A stretch of DNA of 12,677 bases from NCBI GenBank assembly GCA_019348445.1, contig JAHWJK010000043.1:1-12677 (forward strand), given 5' to 3'. This document shows, one piece after another, positions 11,865 to 12,677 of the stretch. The stretch's first letter is position 1. Each line of letters opens with the position of its first letter. The translations under genes were made by a program, and so were the position numbers. The notes under the pieces are model-generated. The model made no database searches and had not been told where the DNA came from. It saw only the letters and a program-made list of their open reading frames with translations. The stretch is from Actinomycetota bacterium. Lineage in GTDB: Bacteria; Actinomycetota; CADDZG01; WHSQ01.

Positions 11865-12677
11865 TGGCGACGCTCGCCGAAAAGTTGGACGCGGTGTGGG
11901 CCGAGAAACCCGGCATCGCGAGTTTCATCTCGACGGTCGACCACAAGCGCATCGGGTTCCGTTACTTCTACACGGGGATGCTGTTCCTGATCCTCGGCGG
12001 CATCGAGGCGCTGTTGATCCGGATGCAGCTCGCCGGTCCCGAACTCGATCTCGTAACGCCGGAGGCGTTCAACCAGCTGTTCTCGATGCACGGCATCACG
12101 ATGATGTTCCTGTTCGCGATGCCGGTGCTGTCGGGATTCGGCAACTACTTCGTCCCACTGATGATCGGTGCCCGCGACATGGCCTTCCCGCGCCTCAACG
12201 CGTTCGGCTATTGGGTCTTCCTCGCGGGCGGGCTGTTCATGTACTCGGCGTTCCTCACCGGCTCGGCTCCGAACGACGGGTGGTTCAACTACCTGCCCCT
12301 CGCGGACAAGTCGTTCACGCCGGGGCCCAACATCGACTTCTACGCGCTCGGTCTCATCTTCCTGGGCATCTCGACGACCGGCGGAGCGATCAACTTCATC
12401 GTGACCGCTCTCAAGCTGCGCGCGCCGGGGATGACCCTGAACCGGATACCGATCTTCGTATGGGGCGAACTAGCGATGGCGTTCCAGATCATCTTCGCCC
12501 TGCCGATGCTGACGCTCGCGTGCATCTTGCTGGTCCTGCAGCGGAAGTTCGGGTTCCACTTCTACGACCCCGGAGGAGGGGGTGACCCGATCCTGTGGCA
12601 GCACCTGTTCTGGATCTTCGGGCACCCCGAGGTCTACATCGTCGTGCTTCCGGCCTTCGGGATCGCGTCCGCGATCA
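11864..12677 (+). CDS. ctaD: Cytochrome c oxidase subunit I, C-terminus cut by window edge
   Basis: This is the catalytic heme-copper subunit that reduces oxygen and pumps protons. About 271 residues are visible of a family that usually exceeds 500. It opens MATLAEKLDAVW, then the conserved TVDHKRIGFRYF segment at the start of helix I. His76 in FSMHGITMMF is the low-spin heme ligand. GHPEVYIVVLPAFG contains His254 (CuB ligand), Glu256, and Tyr258, the residue that cross-links to that histidine in A-type oxidases. The remaining CuB and heme histidines lie beyond the right edge. The ATG overlaps the ctaC stop, so the two are translationally coupled in an oxidase operon that continues out of the window. 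Confidence 0.97.
   Translation, partial: MATLAEKLDAVWAEKPGIASFISTVDHKRIGFRYFYTGMLFLILGGIEALLIRMQLAGPELDLVTPEAFNQLFSMHGITMMFLFAMPVLSGFGNYFVPLMIGARDMAFPRLNAFGYWVFLAGGLFMYSAFLTGSAPNDGWFNYLPLADKSFTPGPNIDFYALGLIFLGISTTGGAINFIVTALKLRAPGMTLNRIPIFVWGELAMAFQIIFALPMLTLACILLVLQRKFGFHFYDPGGGGDPILWQHLFWIFGHPEVYIVVLPAFGIASAI

Noticed and set aside
11896..12585. 229-residue plus-strand open frame inside the oxidase subunit I region
   Set aside because: It is a +1/+2 frame shadow of ctaD, whose own frame carries the heme and CuB ligands.

Overview
The window is GC-rich, tightly packed bacterial chromosome with 14 protein genes and one tRNA gene. No stretch longer than about 240 bases lacks a gene. No insertion sequence, phage gene, CRISPR array, rRNA or direct-repeat array is visible. 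The content suggests an Actinobacteriota-like organism, by inference only. The supporting signs are an Rv2629-like eRF1-family protein, a DinB protein beginning with a CPECGF motif, a caa3-type oxidase subunit II, high GC, and many TANNNT -10 boxes placed 6-7 bases before start codons, the signature of leaderless transcription. I cannot assign a genus.

Layout, left to right. (1) 1-1995: a manganese-type superoxide dismutase (C-terminus cut by the window edge) and a stand-alone receiver protein on the minus strand, then a secreted SIMPL-domain protein on the plus strand. (2) 1992-2660: a PAS protein with a histidine-kinase dimerisation/phosphoacceptor segment but no ATPase domain, on the minus strand. 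(3) 2778-4649: tRNA-Val(UAC), a catalytically dead MGMT homologue (alkyltransferase-like protein) on the minus strand, and a divergent plus-strand pair made of a stand-alone 5'-3' exonuclease and a DinB-fold protein. (4) 4734-6832: a single-pass membrane protein of unknown function, a MOT1-type molybdate/sulfate transporter, and a 58-residue acidic protein. (5) 6834-8708: the Rv2629-like protein (minus) and a coiled-coil protein (plus), divergent from each other. (6) 8703-12677: a MoxR ATPase and a CoxE-like VWA protein (minus, overlapping genes), divergent from ctaC and ctaD of a caa3-type cytochrome c oxidase (plus, overlapping; ctaD is cut by the window edge).

How the genes may work together. 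SOD, the oxidase and perhaps the Rv2629-like protein fit aerobic and stress physiology. The ATL protein and 5' exonuclease fit DNA-damage handling. The MoxR/VWA pair resembles chaperone modules that mature metalloenzymes, and it shares a 41-base divergent promoter region with the oxidase genes, which makes a role in oxidase assembly a testable idea.

The most striking features are structural. There are repeated leaderless-type promoters. The moxR and ctaC promoters appear reciprocally interlocked. At all four convergent junctions the ends abut or overlap (twice by a palindromic double stop, once with a tRNA 3' end), leaving no room for a terminator. I found no clearly new multi-gene defence or mobile system.
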